Below, one piece after another: positions 25,592-34,729 of a stretch of 64,000 nt of DNA. The position numbers and the translations under genes were made by a program. The notes beneath the pieces were generated by a model that made no database searches, was not told the DNA's origin, and saw only the letters and a program-made list of their open reading frames with translations. Positions within the stretch are counted from its first letter, which is position 1. Every line of letters begins with the position of its first letter. Origin of the DNA: DATFDN01 sp963756545 (GTDB taxonomy: Bacteria; Pseudomonadota; Alphaproteobacteria; Acetobacterales; Acetobacteraceae); the NCBI GenBank assembly GCA_963756545.1, contig CAVWNY010000001.1, positions 310,001 through 374,000 of the forward strand. Reading direction: 5' to 3'.

Positions 25592-26998
25592 ATGTTTCGC
25601 AACCTGCGCGCCGTCCTGGTTCTGGCCACGATCGCCGCCTTCGGCTCGGTGGCGCCGATCCGCGCCCAGGAAATGCAGTACGACCAGTCCGCCTTGATCC
25701 GCGGCCTGCTGCCGATGGTCGTCAACGTCACCGCGGTGGTCCCGACAACCATTCCCGCTCCGCACGCCGCGAGCGCAATGGGCGATCCGGGAATGCAGGC
25801 GTCACAGCAGAAGCGCCAACTCGGCTCGGGATTCGTCATCGACCCGCACGGCGTGATCGTGACGAACTACCACGTCATCGAGGGGGCCTATGAGATCATC
25901 TTGACCTTCTCCGACGGAACCCAGGCCTCGGCCGATGTTCTGGAGGCCGACCGCCTGTCCGACATCGCCCTCCTGAAGGTCACCGCGCCGGAACCGCTGA
26001 CGGCGGTGCAATGGGCCGACAGCAGCACCGTGCGGATCGGCGATCCCGTGCTCGCGATCGGCAATCCGCTCGGTGTCGGCCTGTCCGTCACCGGAGGCAT
26101 CGTCAGCGCGGTCAACCGCGATATCATGGAGACGCCGTACGACGACTACATACAGACCGACGCGCCGATCAACCACGGCAACTCCGGCGGCCCGCTGTTC
26201 GACATGCAGGGAAAGGTCGTCGGCATCAACACGGCGATCATCTCGCCGACGGCGGGATCGGCCGGGCTCGGCTTTGCCATCCCCGCCAATGACGCCCGCT
26301 TCGTCATCGGCCAGCTCCAGCGGTACGGCTGGCTGCATCCCGGCTGGATGGGCATCAAGGTACAGCAGCTCACCTCGGACATGGCCGCGGCACTCGGGAT
26401 GGCGGAGCCGCGCGGGTCCATCGTGGCGGATGTCACCAAGGGCGGCCCCGCGGCGAAGGCCGGTATCGAGGTGGGCGACATCGTGCTGGCCTATGATGGC
26501 AAGACGCCCCGGGATGAGCGCGCCCTGCTCCGCGACATGGCCTCGACGAACCCTGGGCGGACCGTCGCGGTCACGATCCGCCGTGGCGGGCAGGTCTTGG
26601 ACCTCCACGCCACCATCGCCGAGTGGCCCCGCACAAGCTGGGCGAACTTGGACGCACCGATCAAGCAGGCGAAGCCGATGCACACCGTCCCGCCCGACCT
26701 CGGCATCAAGGTCGCGGGGTTGCCGGAAATGCAGCGCATCAAGCTCGGGCTCGATCCCGAGACGAAGGGCGTCCTCGTCACCGCCGTCGAGCCCGGCACC
26801 GATGCCGCGCAGCGCGGAATCGTGCAGGGCGATGCGATCCTGCGGGTGCAGTCCCATACCGTCGGCTCGGCCGCGGACTTCTACAACGCGGTCGACGAGG
26901 CGCGCCGTCAGCACCGGACGTTTGTCCTGGTGCTGACGCTGCCGCAAAAGCAGGTGCATCCCGGCCCCGAATGGGCTGCTCTGCAGCTCGGGTCCTGA
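25592..26998 (+). CDS. Periplasmic DegP/HtrA-like serine protease with two PDZ domains
   Basis: A 468-residue exported protease. The signal peptide ends near Ala25 (RAQ). The trypsin-like triad is intact: His94 in TNYHVIEG, Asp124 in SDIALLKV, Ser198 in GNSGGPLFD. Two PDZ domains follow (about 270-350, with VADVTKGGPAAKAGIEVGD, and about 370-460, with VTAVEPGTDAAQRGI). It belongs to the envelope quality-control family that degrades misfolded exported proteins. It is convergent with the dihydroorotase gene (gap 5 bases) and divergent from the repeat-protein gene, so the two exported proteins might share control. Confidence 0.93.
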   Translation: MFRNLRAVLVLATIAAFGSVAPIRAQEMQYDQSALIRGLLPMVVNVTAVVPTTIPAPHAASAMGDPGMQASQQKRQLGSGFVIDPHGVIVTNYHVIEGAYEIILTFSDGTQASADVLEADRLSDIALLKVTAPEPLTAVQWADSSTVRIGDPVLAIGNPLGVGLSVTGGIVSAVNRDIMETPYDDYIQTDAPINHGNSGGPLFDMQGKVVGINTAIISPTAGSAGLGFAIPANDARFVIGQLQRYGWLHPGWMGIKVQQLTSDMAAALGMAEPRGSIVADVTKGGPAAKAGIEVGDIVLAYDGKTPRDERALLRDMASTNPGRTVAVTIRRGGQVLDLHATIAEWPRTSWANLDAPIKQAKPMHTVPPDLGIKVAGLPEMQRIKLGLDPETKGVLVTAVEPGTDAAQRGIVQGDAILRVQSHTVGSAADFYNAVDEARRQHRTFVLVLTLPQKQVHPGPEWAALQLGS

Positions 26999-27003
26999 GG
27001 CCG

Positions 27004-28320
27004 TCAGCGAAAGCGGACCAGCCGCCCCCCCGGCCCGCCGAGCACCTGATCCTCGCGCATCACCGCATGGCCGCGCACGATCGTCGTGACGGGCCAGCCG
27101 GTGACGTCCATGCCGGCGAACGGCGTCCAGCCGCAAGGCGAGACGATCCACGATTCCTCGATGCGCCGCCGCCGCTGCATGTCGACCAGGGTAAAGTCGG
27201 CGTCGTAGCCGGCGGCGAGCCGTCCCTTGCCGAGCACGCCATAGACGCGCGCGGGCCCGGCGCACATCAGATCCACCAGGCGGGGCAACGTGAGCCGGCC
27301 CGCGTTCACATGGTCGAGCATTAACGGAACGATCGTCTGGATTCCGGTGAGCCCTGCCGCGCAATCGGGCCAGGGCAGCATCTTCTTCTCGCGCGCATGA
27401 GGCGCATGATCCGAGCCGATCGTGTCCACCGTGCCGTCGGCGATCGCCGCCCACGCCGCCTCGAAGTGCCGCCGCCCTCGGATTGGCGGATTCATCACGC
27501 CGAAGCCGCCGAGGGTCTCATAGACCTCGGGCGCGACCTGGGTGAGATGGTTGACCAGCACCTCGACCGAGGCGAGGTCGCGAAAATCCTTGAGAAAGCC
27601 GAGTTCCTGGGCGGTGGAGACGTGCAGGATGTGCGCCGGGCGGCCGGTCTTGCGCGCGAGCGCCATCAGCCGCCGCGTGCCGAGGAACGCCGTCTCCTCA
27701 TCGCGCCATTCCATGTGCGACGCATACGGATCGCCGCGCTTGAACAAGGCGCGGCGCGATTGGAGGCGGTACTCGTCCTCGCTGTGATAGGCGATGCGCC
27801 GGCGCCCCGCGCGCATCACGCACTCCAGGCTCTCGTCGTCCTCCACCAGCAGGTCGCCGGTGGAGCTGCCCGCGAAGATCTTGATCGCGCAGACGCCGTG
27901 TCCGAGTTCGAGCGCGGCGAGTTCGGCGATGTTCGTTTTCGTGCCGCCGACATAGAGGCCCATGTCGCACCACGCCACGCGTTCCACGTACTCCTGCTTC
28001 CAGGCGAGCCGCTCGGCATCGGTGATAGCGGGCGCGGTGTTCGGCATGTCGAACACCGTCGCGATCCCGCCGAGCACGGCGGCCCTGGTGCCCGTCGGGA
28101 TCGTCTCCACCGCCGCGTCTCCGGGGTCGCGGAAATGGGCGTGGCTGTCGATGAGGCCAGGCAGGACGTGCAGGCCGCGCGCGTCGATCGTGGCGTCGGC
28201 GGTCGCCGCCGCCGGCACGCCGAGGGCGGCGATGCGGCCGTCACGCACTCCCACGGAGGTCTGCTCCATGCCCCAGGGCAGGACGCAGGTGCCGTTGCGG
28301 ATCAGCAGGTCATAGTGCAT
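27004..28320 (-). CDS. pyrC: Dihydroorotase-family amidohydrolase
   Basis: A 438-residue metal-dependent cyclic amidohydrolase. Seen are the HxH metal site in DSHAHFRDPG, the probable carbamylated lysine in AIKIFAGSS, histidines in YHSEDE and ILHVST, and the catalytic aspartate in GSDHAPH. The overall block order fits class I dihydroorotase of alphaproteobacteria, which makes or opens dihydroorotate in pyrimidine synthesis. Because it is close to the hydantoinase/OPT genes, an allantoinase- or hydantoinase-like catabolic role is a live alternative. It stands alone on the minus strand. Confidence 0.85.
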   Translation of the reverse strand: MHYDLLIRNGTCVLPWGMEQTSVGVRDGRIAALGVPAAATADATIDARGLHVLPGLIDSHAHFRDPGDAAVETIPTGTRAAVLGGIATVFDMPNTAPAITDAERLAWKQEYVERVAWCDMGLYVGGTKTNIAELAALELGHGVCAIKIFAGSSTGDLLVEDDESLECVMRAGRRRIAYHSEDEYRLQSRRALFKRGDPYASHMEWRDEETAFLGTRRLMALARKTGRPAHILHVSTAQELGFLKDFRDLASVEVLVNHLTQVAPEVYETLGGFGVMNPPIRGRRHFEAAWAAIADGTVDTIGSDHAPHAREKKMLPWPDCAAGLTGIQTIVPLMLDHVNAGRLTLPRLVDLMCAGPARVYGVLGKGRLAAGYDADFTLVDMQRRRRIEESWIVSPCGWTPFAGMDVTGWPVTTIVRGHAVMREDQVLGGPGGRLVRFR

Positions 28321-28354
28321 AGCATTTCCAATCCCTCATTCGATGTCGGCTGGG

Positions 28355-28858
28355 TCAAGCGCTCCTTCCCCAGAGCTTATGGAATGCAAGAGCCGTCAGG
28401 AAAACATTCGCGTTGGGACTTCCCTTCACCGAACGCCAAGCCGAGGTAGCCTGGATGGCAACGCGAACTTGATTGCGAGCCCACACCGTGTCGGCGACAA
28501 AGCTCGTGTCATAATCGGCAACAGTTCGCTGATCTTGCAATGTGTTGAAGGTCCGTGCCACGAGCTGAAGGTTCGGTTCGATCGGGGGCGCCACAAGGGT
28601 TGATATCGGACCTTCGAGCCGTTTGGCCAGAAAAGCTTTGCAGACGTCGTCCATGGTGGAATGCGAAAAGCTGCGTGCAACCCTGGTGGCCAAGCCCGGC
28701 GGGGACGCGGGAGCTACGACCTAACCGGCCTCGGCGATCAAAAGATGGAAGATCGCGTAATAGGATGCGGAAACTGCACGTCTGAAATCGGCCTGGTTCG
28801 CGTTGTCACGTGTGGCCAGCCGAATCGCCTGCTGCAGAAGCTCATCATGCAGCGGCAT
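28355..28858 (-). pseudogene. HEPN-like protein gene interrupted by an in-frame stop
   Basis: The frame starts at ATG 28858 (MPLHDELLQQ) and reads 45 codons to a TAG at 28721-28723. The same frame then stays open to 28355, together making a 167-codon gene. Segments on both sides of the stop match one known small protein family as I recall it: RRAVSASYYAIFHLL before, RVARSFSHSTMDDVC and DYDTSF after. The pattern Ax(A/S)YYAxFH with a later RxxRxFxH resembles HEPN-domain proteins that act as RNases or partners in toxin-antitoxin-type pairs. The nonsense codon probably inactivates it unless the TAG is a sequencing error. It overlaps its upstream partner by 14 bases. Confidence 0.75.
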
Positions 28859-29186
28859 GCGACCGCTGGTCGGCGTGAAAACGGAAGTAGGGCCAGTGAC
28901 GCACATCCGATTTAAGCACTTCGACGACAATGCCGTCGAGCAAGTCGGCGAGATGCGCAACATCGTCGTCCGAGGGCCGGGAATCGCTCTTTGTGAAAAC
29001 TGAAATCCAAACGGCCGGGCTACCGCCCGTGTCCTCCCCGAAGACGAAGTTCTTATCGCTGACCTGCGCATGGGGCGGCAGGCGACCTGATTTTCCTGCC
29101 AAGGCCAACTGACCGTCGATAATCCGCTGCAATTTTCTGATCTCTTCCGCCGTCGCGGCCAAGCCATTGATGTCCATTTCAACCAT
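28845..29186 (-). CDS. Hypothetical protein paired with the HEPN-like gene
   Basis: A 113-residue protein of no recognised family. The N-terminus is helical (NGLAATAEEIRKLQRIIDG) and the rest alternates strands and a helix (WISVFTKSDS, DDVAHLADLLDGIVVEVL, HWPYFRFH). Residues FGEDTGG and the final RFH look like conserved positions. There is no signal peptide. The ATG at 29186 was picked because it lies just past the asparagine synthase stop; an ATG at 29177 is equally possible. It overlaps the HEPN-like gene by 14 bases, an arrangement typical of toxin-antitoxin-like modules, so it may be the partner that neutralises or modifies the HEPN protein (inference). Confidence 0.65.
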   Translation of the reverse strand: MVEMDINGLAATAEEIRKLQRIIDGQLALAGKSGRLPPHAQVSDKNFVFGEDTGGSPAVWISVFTKSDSRPSDDDVAHLADLLDGIVVEVLKSDVRHWPYFRFHADQRSHAAA

Positions 29187-29193
29187 CCATGCG

Positions 29194-30957
29194 TTACTGT
29201 GCCGCCAAAACCTCGAACACGTCCCCATCCGCGGGCAGCCCCACTATATGCCGCCGGTGCCAGAGCGCATAGAACAGGAGCATCCACGCAGCCATTCCCT
29301 CGCCCTTCCCCGTGCCAGCGCGGAACAGCGCCTCCACCTTGGCCGGCTCGGCGATCTCGGCCACGCCCGGCTGGGCGGCGACGAGCGGGCCGAGGCGGGC
29401 GCCCTGGCCCTTGATCCATTCGCCGATCGGCACGGTGAAGCCGCGCTTGGGCGCGACGGCGCCCGCTTCCGGCAGATGCTGATCGAGCCAGCGGCGCAGC
29501 AGCCACTTGCCCATGCCCTTGCGCACCTTCATCGCATCAGGCAGCCGGAACGAAGCGGCCGCCACGGCGGGGTCGAGGAAGGGCGTGCGGCCCTCAACCC
29601 CGTGCGCCATCAGGCAGCGGTCGAGCTTCAGCAACAGGTCGTGGGGCAGCCAGTCGGCGATGTCGGCGGCCTGCGCGGCGCCGAGCCGCGTGCGCCCGAC
29701 CTCCGACTCGCGCTGCTCGCTCGCGGCGAACCCGTCGCGCCAGCCGGTGGGGCGCTGGCGCAGCACGTCCACGCGGTCGAACACGCCGCGTCCGCGCATC
29801 ACGCGCCCGCCCAGCCACCATGGCCGCATGGCGCTTCGATAGCGGCCGTAGCCGGCGAACAGCTCGTCGCCGCCCTCGCCGCACAGCACCACTTTCACGT
29901 CCGATCGCGCGCGGCGCGCGAGGAACCAGGTGGGGATGATGGCGTAGTCGGCCGCCGGGTCGTCCATGCAGGCGACGATCTCGGGCAGGTGCCGCCAGAC
30001 CATGCTCTCGGTGATCTCGATCAATTCGTGCTGCGCCCCGGTCGCCTTGGCGACGGCGGCGGCGTGTCCCCGCTCGTCGGCCGCGCCCGGCACGTCCCAG
30101 CCGGCGGTGAACGCGAGGACCGGCGCGCTGTTCAACCGTGCCATCAGCGCCAGCAGAGCCGAGCTGTCCACGCCGCCCGAGAGGAACATCCCGTACGGCA
30201 CGTCGCTGCGCTGGTGCAGCAGCACGCTGCTCTCCAGCGCGCCGTCCAGCCGCTCCAGCGCCTCGGCCTCGGTCATCGCCTCCGGCCCTCCCTCGGGCAG
30301 CGCCGGGCGGTGCCGGCGCTCGACGATGTGGCCTTCGAGGCAGGTGAGCGTCTCGCCCGGCAGCACGCGGTCGATGCCGGTGAAGATCGTCTCCGCGCCG
30401 GTGGTGAACTGCAATTGCAGCAATTCGTCGCGCGACGCCGGGCGCAGCCCCCGCGCGACCAGCCCGGCGGCATGGAGCGCCTGCGGCTCGGAGGCGAAGG
30501 CGATCCCGCCGGCCACCTGCGCGACATAGAGCGGCTTGATCCCGAACGGGTCGCGGGCGAGCGTCACCGTGCGGGCCGCGCGGTCGTGGATGGCGATGGC
30601 ATACATCCCGCGCAAATGCTGCGCAAACTCGGCGCCGTCGCGGCGGAACAGGTGCAGCGGCGGCTCGCAGTCGCTTTCGGTGTGGAATGGCGCGCCCGGC
30701 AGTTCGGCGCGCAGCTCGCGGTAGTTGTAGATCTCGGCGTTCGCGATGAGCGTCGCCGGCCCGACGAACATCGGCTGATCGCCGGTGGCAAGGTCGATGA
30801 TCGCCAGCCGGTTCTGGGCCAGCGCGATGCGGCCGACGACGGCGTGGCCGCTGCCGTCCGGCCCGCGATGGGCCATCGCGCCGATCAGTCGCGCGAGCAG
30901 GGCCGCATCGGGCGGCGGCGCGCTGGAGGCGAGCGCCAGGCCGGCGATGCCGCACAT
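29194..30957 (-). CDS. asnB: Asparagine synthase (glutamine-hydrolysing)
   Basis: A 587-residue class II amidotransferase. The nucleophile is Cys2 (MCGIAG). The glutaminase domain spans about 1-200 (MAHRGPDGSG, NAEIYNYREL), and the synthetase domain has the ATP loop FLSGGVDSSALL and CGEGGDELFAGYGR. It converts aspartate to asparagine with glutamine and ATP. Its ATG overlaps the stop of the GT4 glycosyltransferase gene (TGATG). In polysaccharide or exosortase loci, AsnB homologues paired with GT4 enzymes modify sugars or proteins, so a role in surface glycan amidation is possible besides asparagine synthesis. Confidence 0.93.
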   Translation of the reverse strand: MCGIAGLALASSAPPPDAALLARLIGAMAHRGPDGSGHAVVGRIALAQNRLAIIDLATGDQPMFVGPATLIANAEIYNYRELRAELPGAPFHTESDCEPPLHLFRRDGAEFAQHLRGMYAIAIHDRAARTVTLARDPFGIKPLYVAQVAGGIAFASEPQALHAAGLVARGLRPASRDELLQLQFTTGAETIFTGIDRVLPGETLTCLEGHIVERRHRPALPEGGPEAMTEAEALERLDGALESSVLLHQRSDVPYGMFLSGGVDSSALLALMARLNSAPVLAFTAGWDVPGAADERGHAAAVAKATGAQHELIEITESMVWRHLPEIVACMDDPAADYAIIPTWFLARRARSDVKVVLCGEGGDELFAGYGRYRSAMRPWWLGGRVMRGRGVFDRVDVLRQRPTGWRDGFAASEQRESEVGRTRLGAAQAADIADWLPHDLLLKLDRCLMAHGVEGRTPFLDPAVAAASFRLPDAMKVRKGMGKWLLRRWLDQHLPEAGAVAPKRGFTVPIGEWIKGQGARLGPLVAAQPGVAEIAEPAKVEALFRAGTGKGEGMAAWMLLFYALWHRRHIVGLPADGDVFEVLAAQ

Positions 30958-31985
30958 CAGGGCTTCTCCACGGTGGCGAGGAAGGCGCGCCAGCGCGCGA
31001 GCACCGGCGCCTCGGCGAAGTCGGCATCGAAGCGGGCACGCCCGGCGGCGGCCAGCGCCCGTCCGGCACCCCTGTCGGCCAGCACCGCGCCCAGCGCGTC
31101 GGCCAGGGCCGGTGCGTCGTCGGGCGGCACCAGCCTCCCGTCGCGGTCGGCAGCGATCAGTTCGGCGGGGCCGCGCGCGGCGGCGGCGACCACGGGAACG
31201 CGCGCCGACCAGCCCTCGATCACCACATTGCCCAGCGGCTCGTGGCGCGATGGACAGGCGAGCACGTCGCAGGCGGCCAGCAGCGCGGCCGTGTCCTCGC
31301 GCCAGCCCGGCATGTGGACTCGCGTGGCCACCCCCTCGGCGCGCGCGAGGTCGGCGAGCGCCGCCCGTTCGGGTCCGTCGCCCGCGATCACCGCGTGCGC
31401 CTCGGGCAGGCGAACGAGGCTGCGGATGAGCACGTCGAACCCCTTGTTGCGATGCAGCCGGCCGAGCGCCAGGACCAGCGGCACGCCCGCCGGCACGCCG
31501 AGCGCCGCGCGGGCGGCGGGGGCGGCGCCTGCCATGTCCGGGACGAAATTGGGCAGGTAGTGCACGCGCTCGCCGGGCCAGCCCTGGCCGCGAATCCAGG
31601 CGACGATTCCCCGCGTGTTCCCCGCCAGATGTTCGCAACGGCGGAAGTTCCGGAGGTTGTAGAAGCCCCCTAGGCGTCCGACCAGCACCCATCTGCCGCG
31701 CGGGGCGAAGCGCGCCGCGCGGGACATCCAGGCCACCACGACTCGCGGGCCGAAGCGATCGAGCGCGCGCATCAGGCGGGGCCCGGTCAGCAGGTCGAGC
31801 GGGCCGCCGAAGCCGAGCTGGGTGGGCGCAAGACCGCAGGCCGCCAGGCGCCGGGCGCGGGGGGCGTCGCGGCGGATCACCGGCAGCACCGTCTCGCCCG
31901 CGCGCGCGAGCGCGGCGCTCAGCCGCTCGAAGAACAGTTCCGCCCCGCCCGCCGGGGCGCCCGCCATAACGTGCGCAACCTTCAT
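30957..31985 (-). CDS. Family 4 glycosyltransferase
   Basis: A 342-residue GT-B glycosyltransferase. The N-terminal domain starts MKVAHVMAGAPAGGAELFF (donor-independent GG motif), the second domain has LALGRLHRNKGFDVLI, and the donor site HEPLGNVVIEGW includes the EX7E-like pattern. The ATG at 31985 is chosen because an upstream ATG at 32048 would lie inside the divergent ygfZ gene. Stop and start overlap with asnB. Acceptor is unknown; glycan or lipopolysaccharide synthesis is likely. Confidence 0.9.
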   Translation of the reverse strand: MKVAHVMAGAPAGGAELFFERLSAALARAGETVLPVIRRDAPRARRLAACGLAPTQLGFGGPLDLLTGPRLMRALDRFGPRVVVAWMSRAARFAPRGRWVLVGRLGGFYNLRNFRRCEHLAGNTRGIVAWIRGQGWPGERVHYLPNFVPDMAGAAPAARAALGVPAGVPLVLALGRLHRNKGFDVLIRSLVRLPEAHAVIAGDGPERAALADLARAEGVATRVHMPGWREDTAALLAACDVLACPSRHEPLGNVVIEGWSARVPVVAAAARGPAELIAADRDGRLVPPDDAPALADALGAVLADRGAGRALAAAGRARFDADFAEAPVLARWRAFLATVEKP

Positions 31986-32041
31986 CGGCTCGCCTGTAGC
32001 ACTTCTTGCGGGGCGCCGCGCCAGGGGCCAATTGTGCGGGC

Positions 32042-32860
32042 ATGACACGATTGGCCCGACTTCCTGCCCGTAGCGTGATCGAGGTCGCGGGCGACGACCG
32101 CGTGGCGTTCCTGCAAGGCCTGGTCTCCAATGACGTGAGCCGCGCCGAGCCGGGCCGAGCCGTCTGGGCCGCGCTGCTGACGCCGCAAGGGAAGTGGCTC
32201 GCCGATTTCTTCATCCTGAGCGACGGGGCGGCGCTACTGCTGGATGTCGAGGCCGCGCAGGCGGCGATGATCGCGCAGCGCCTCTCGCGCTACCGCCTGC
32301 GCTCCGTCGTCACCATCACCCCGGCGGCGTTGGTGGTGCATGCGGCGTGGGACGGCCCGCCCGACACGGAGGGCGTCGCGGAAGCTATCGCGGCGCCCGA
32401 TCCGCGTTTGGATGACGCGGGCTGGCGCGTGTTTGCCCCGACCCTGCTATCGGTGAGCGCGACCGATCAGGAGTACGATCTACACCGGCTTTCCCTCGGC
32501 CTGCCCGACGGCTCGCGCGACCTCGAGGCCGAGAAGACGGTGCTGCTGGAGGCGGGATTCGACGAACTCAACGGCGTTTCCTGGAGCAAGGGCTGCTACA
32601 TGGGCCAGGAGCTGACCGCTCGGACGAAGTATCGCGGGCTGCTCAAGCGCCGGCTCGTGCCGGTGGGGGTCGAGGGGACTTTGCCCGAGCCGAATACGCC
32701 GGTTCTGCGCGACGGCGCGGAGGTCGGCGCGATGCGCTCGGGTCGCGGCACGCTGGGCATGACGTTGCTGCGGCTGGAAGCGATGTCCGCTGTGTCGCTG
32801 GCCTGCGGATCGGCGCGCCTGACGCCGCGCATTCCGGCGTGGATGCAATCGGCTGGTTAG
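32042..32860 (+). CDS. ygfZ: Folate-binding Fe-S cluster repair protein YgfZ
   Basis: A 272-residue protein of the GcvT-like YgfZ family, which supports assembly or repair of certain Fe-S enzymes using a tetrahydrofolate-type cofactor. The diagnostic motif KGCYMGQE with its conserved cysteine is present at about residue 182. The N-terminal fold has FLQGLVSNDV. The ATG at 32042 is preferred to 32006, since YgfZ homology begins here. It is divergent from the glycosyltransferase gene with a 56-base gap. It is independent of the sulfur operon at 50.5-55 kb but related in function. Confidence 0.93.
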   Translation: MTRLARLPARSVIEVAGDDRVAFLQGLVSNDVSRAEPGRAVWAALLTPQGKWLADFFILSDGAALLLDVEAAQAAMIAQRLSRYRLRSVVTITPAALVVHAAWDGPPDTEGVAEAIAAPDPRLDDAGWRVFAPTLLSVSATDQEYDLHRLSLGLPDGSRDLEAEKTVLLEAGFDELNGVSWSKGCYMGQELTARTKYRGLLKRRLVPVGVEGTLPEPNTPVLRDGAEVGAMRSGRGTLGMTLLRLEAMSAVSLACGSARLTPRIPAWMQSAG

Positions 32861-32912
32861 CAACCGGAGTCCGCCCCCTGAGTTTCGCTCTCGATCAGCG
32901 GGGAGGCATCGC

Positions 32913-33344
32913 ATGGCGAAGATCACACGCACCGGTTCGGCGCATTGGCAAGGCGGCGGCAAGGATGGGAAGGGCGCTCTCACCACGCAGAGCGGCACGC
33001 TGTCGGAGACGCCCTATTCCTTCAACGACCGGTTCGCCGAGGGCAGGGGCACCAACCCCGAGGAGCTGATCGGCGCGGCGCATGCCGGCTGTTTCAACAT
33101 GCAGTTGGCGTTCATGCTGGCGGGCGAAGGGCACGCGCCGGAGAGCCTGCGCACGGAGGCGCGGGTGACGATCGAGTCCGACGGGCCGGGGTTCAAGATC
33201 AGCACCGTGGCCCTGACCTTGCGCGCCAAGGTGCCGGGACTGGATGCCGCACAGTTCCGCAAGGTCGCCGAGGACGCCAAGGCGGGTTGCCCGGTCTCGA
33301 AGGTGCTGAACGCGACGATCACCCTCGACGCCGCGCTGGACTGA
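32913..33344 (+). CDS. OsmC-family peroxiredoxin
   Basis: A 143-residue OsmC/Ohr superfamily protein that reduces organic or fatty-acid hydroperoxides with two redox cysteines. Cys60 (GAAHAGCFNM) and Cys126 (KAGCPVSK) are both present, and the catalytic arginine lies in the N-terminal half. The PYSFNDRFAEGRGTNPEE stretch matches the OsmC rather than the Ohr branch. Its stop is 23 bases before the TspO ATG, so the two may be co-transcribed as stress genes. Confidence 0.93.
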   Translation: MAKITRTGSAHWQGGGKDGKGALTTQSGTLSETPYSFNDRFAEGRGTNPEELIGAAHAGCFNMQLAFMLAGEGHAPESLRTEARVTIESDGPGFKISTVALTLRAKVPGLDAAQFRKVAEDAKAGCPVSKVLNATITLDAALD

Positions 33345-33367
33345 GCGTGGCGCGTCGCGGCACGACT

Positions 33368-33850
33368 ATGGGCACGGCCGAGGCCGCGCTGCTGGCTGGC
33401 GGCGTCGTGCTCGGCGCGGCTCTTCTCGCGCGAAGATGGGGGCCGGAGCCGCCACACCGGCACACGGCCAACTGGTACGCCGCGCTCCATAAGCCGCCCT
33501 TCACCCCCCCGGGCGCGGTCATCGCGGCCGCGTGGGCCACGCTTGACCTTCTGCTTGCTGCGTCTGGCGCTCGGCTTCTGGCGGCGCCGGCCAGCGCCGC
33601 CAGAAGCCGGGCGCTGGCCTGCTGGTCAATGGCGGTCGCCGGAATTCCCGGCTGGATGGGGGTCTTCTTCGGCGGGCGCCGGATTGTGGGCGGGCTGGGA
33701 GTGATCGGGGCCATGCTGGCCGCGGCACTCGGCGCGATCGGCTCCGCGTGGCGCGTGGACCGCCCGGCGGCGGTGGCGCTGGTGCCGCTCGCCGGATGGC
33801 TCGGCTTCGCCGGGCTGCTGAACGGGGAGATCTGGCGCCGCAACCGGTAG
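33368..33850 (+). CDS. TspO/MBR family membrane protein (divergent)
   Basis: A 160-residue protein with five hydrophobic segments, as in TspO, the tryptophan-rich sensory protein that binds porphyrins and stress ligands. The hallmark loop WYAALHKPPFTPPG after the first helix is well kept. Downstream the usual GPVW and NPLWS motifs appear as AAAWATLD and IPGWMGVFF, so several tryptophans and the Asn-Pro are lost. Ligand binding may differ. A GTG at 33347 is an alternative start. It lies 23 bases after osmC. Confidence 0.8.
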   Translation: MGTAEAALLAGGVVLGAALLARRWGPEPPHRHTANWYAALHKPPFTPPGAVIAAAWATLDLLLAASGARLLAAPASAARSRALACWSMAVAGIPGWMGVFFGGRRIVGGLGVIGAMLAAALGAIGSAWRVDRPAAVALVPLAGWLGFAGLLNGEIWRRNR

Positions 33851-33853
33851 CGG

Positions 33854-34729
33854 TTAGGCAGCCGGGGTTGCCTCGCGACTCATCGCGTGCCAGCGCATCA
33901 GCCGCACGCACCCCGAGCGCATCAGCCGCGCGCGGCGGAGCCAGATTTCGGCCTCTCGCACCAGTTGCGCGGCCCGCGCCGGGGTCGGGCGCTCGGCACC
34001 CATTGCGCGGACCAGCTCGCGCCAGGCGCGCACCGTCAGGTGGAGGTGTCGCTGCGTCAGGTCCTCCGCCACACGGATCTCGAAGCCGAGCCCCTCCAGC
34101 GCGCGGGTCACCGAGGCAGCGGCGGGCGGCCTCGCGCGGCGTTCGACCCGCAGCCAATCCGCGACCGTGGCATCCTCGCCGGCGCCGGCGACGACCTCGG
34201 TCAGCACGAGGTTGCAGCCCGGCCGAAGCGCGCCCGCGAGGGCGGGCAGGATGGTCGCCGCCTCGCCCTGGCGCAGCGGCTCCAGCGCGAGAGCGTGATG
34301 GTAGTTTCGGGCCGGAAAGACCGGCGCGGCGGGATTCCAGACCTCGATCTTGGCGCGCTTTCCCAGCCCCGCGCCGATGCAGCGCCGGGTCGCGGAGGCG
34401 ACGAGCGCGGGGTCGGAGTCGAACCCGCTGACCCACGCGCCCAGCCGCTCCGCGAGCGAGCGCGCTGCACCGCCCGGGCCGCAGCCGAGCAGCAGGACGC
34501 TGCAGGCCGACGACAGACCCAGCGGCTTGGCTAGGCGGAGCACCTCGTCTTCGCCGCCCGGCAGCGTGAATCCCTCGCCCCACAAGGCGTCGGTCAGGGC
34601 AAGCCGCTCGTCCGGCCAGTTTGCCAGGGGCAAGTCTTCTTGGGGCAAGTCCGCTGGCGATGCGGCTTCGGCGAGCGCGGGTGACCGATCGCCTAGCGGG
34701 AACCGGCTTCGCGGGCTGCACAGGGTCAC
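33854..34729 (-). CDS. SAM-dependent methyltransferase
   Basis: A 291-residue class I methyltransferase. Motif I VLLLGCGPGG is near residue 78, an acidic residue ends the second strand (GFDSDP), and the product region has NLVLTEVV. The C-terminal 80 residues are basic and helical (LRRARLMRSGCVRLMRWH). The start is a GTG at 34729 with a clear AGGAGG 5 bases upstream, which decides it. It is convergent with the tspO gene (3 bases). The upstream 34730-34931 region shows no RNA or repeat. Substrate unknown. Confidence 0.8.
   Translation of the reverse strand: MTLCSPRSRFPLGDRSPALAEAASPADLPQEDLPLANWPDERLALTDALWGEGFTLPGGEDEVLRLAKPLGLSSACSVLLLGCGPGGAARSLAERLGAWVSGFDSDPALVASATRRCIGAGLGKRAKIEVWNPAAPVFPARNYHHALALEPLRQGEAATILPALAGALRPGCNLVLTEVVAGAGEDATVADWLRVERRARPPAAASVTRALEGLGFEIRVAEDLTQRHLHLTVRAWRELVRAMGAERPTPARAAQLVREAEIWLRRARLMRSGCVRLMRWHAMSREATPAA

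Noticed and set aside
28355..28693. A separate 112-codon gene starting at TTG 28693
   Set aside because: It is in the same frame as the upstream 45-codon piece and completes the same family; a single nonsense codon explains both.
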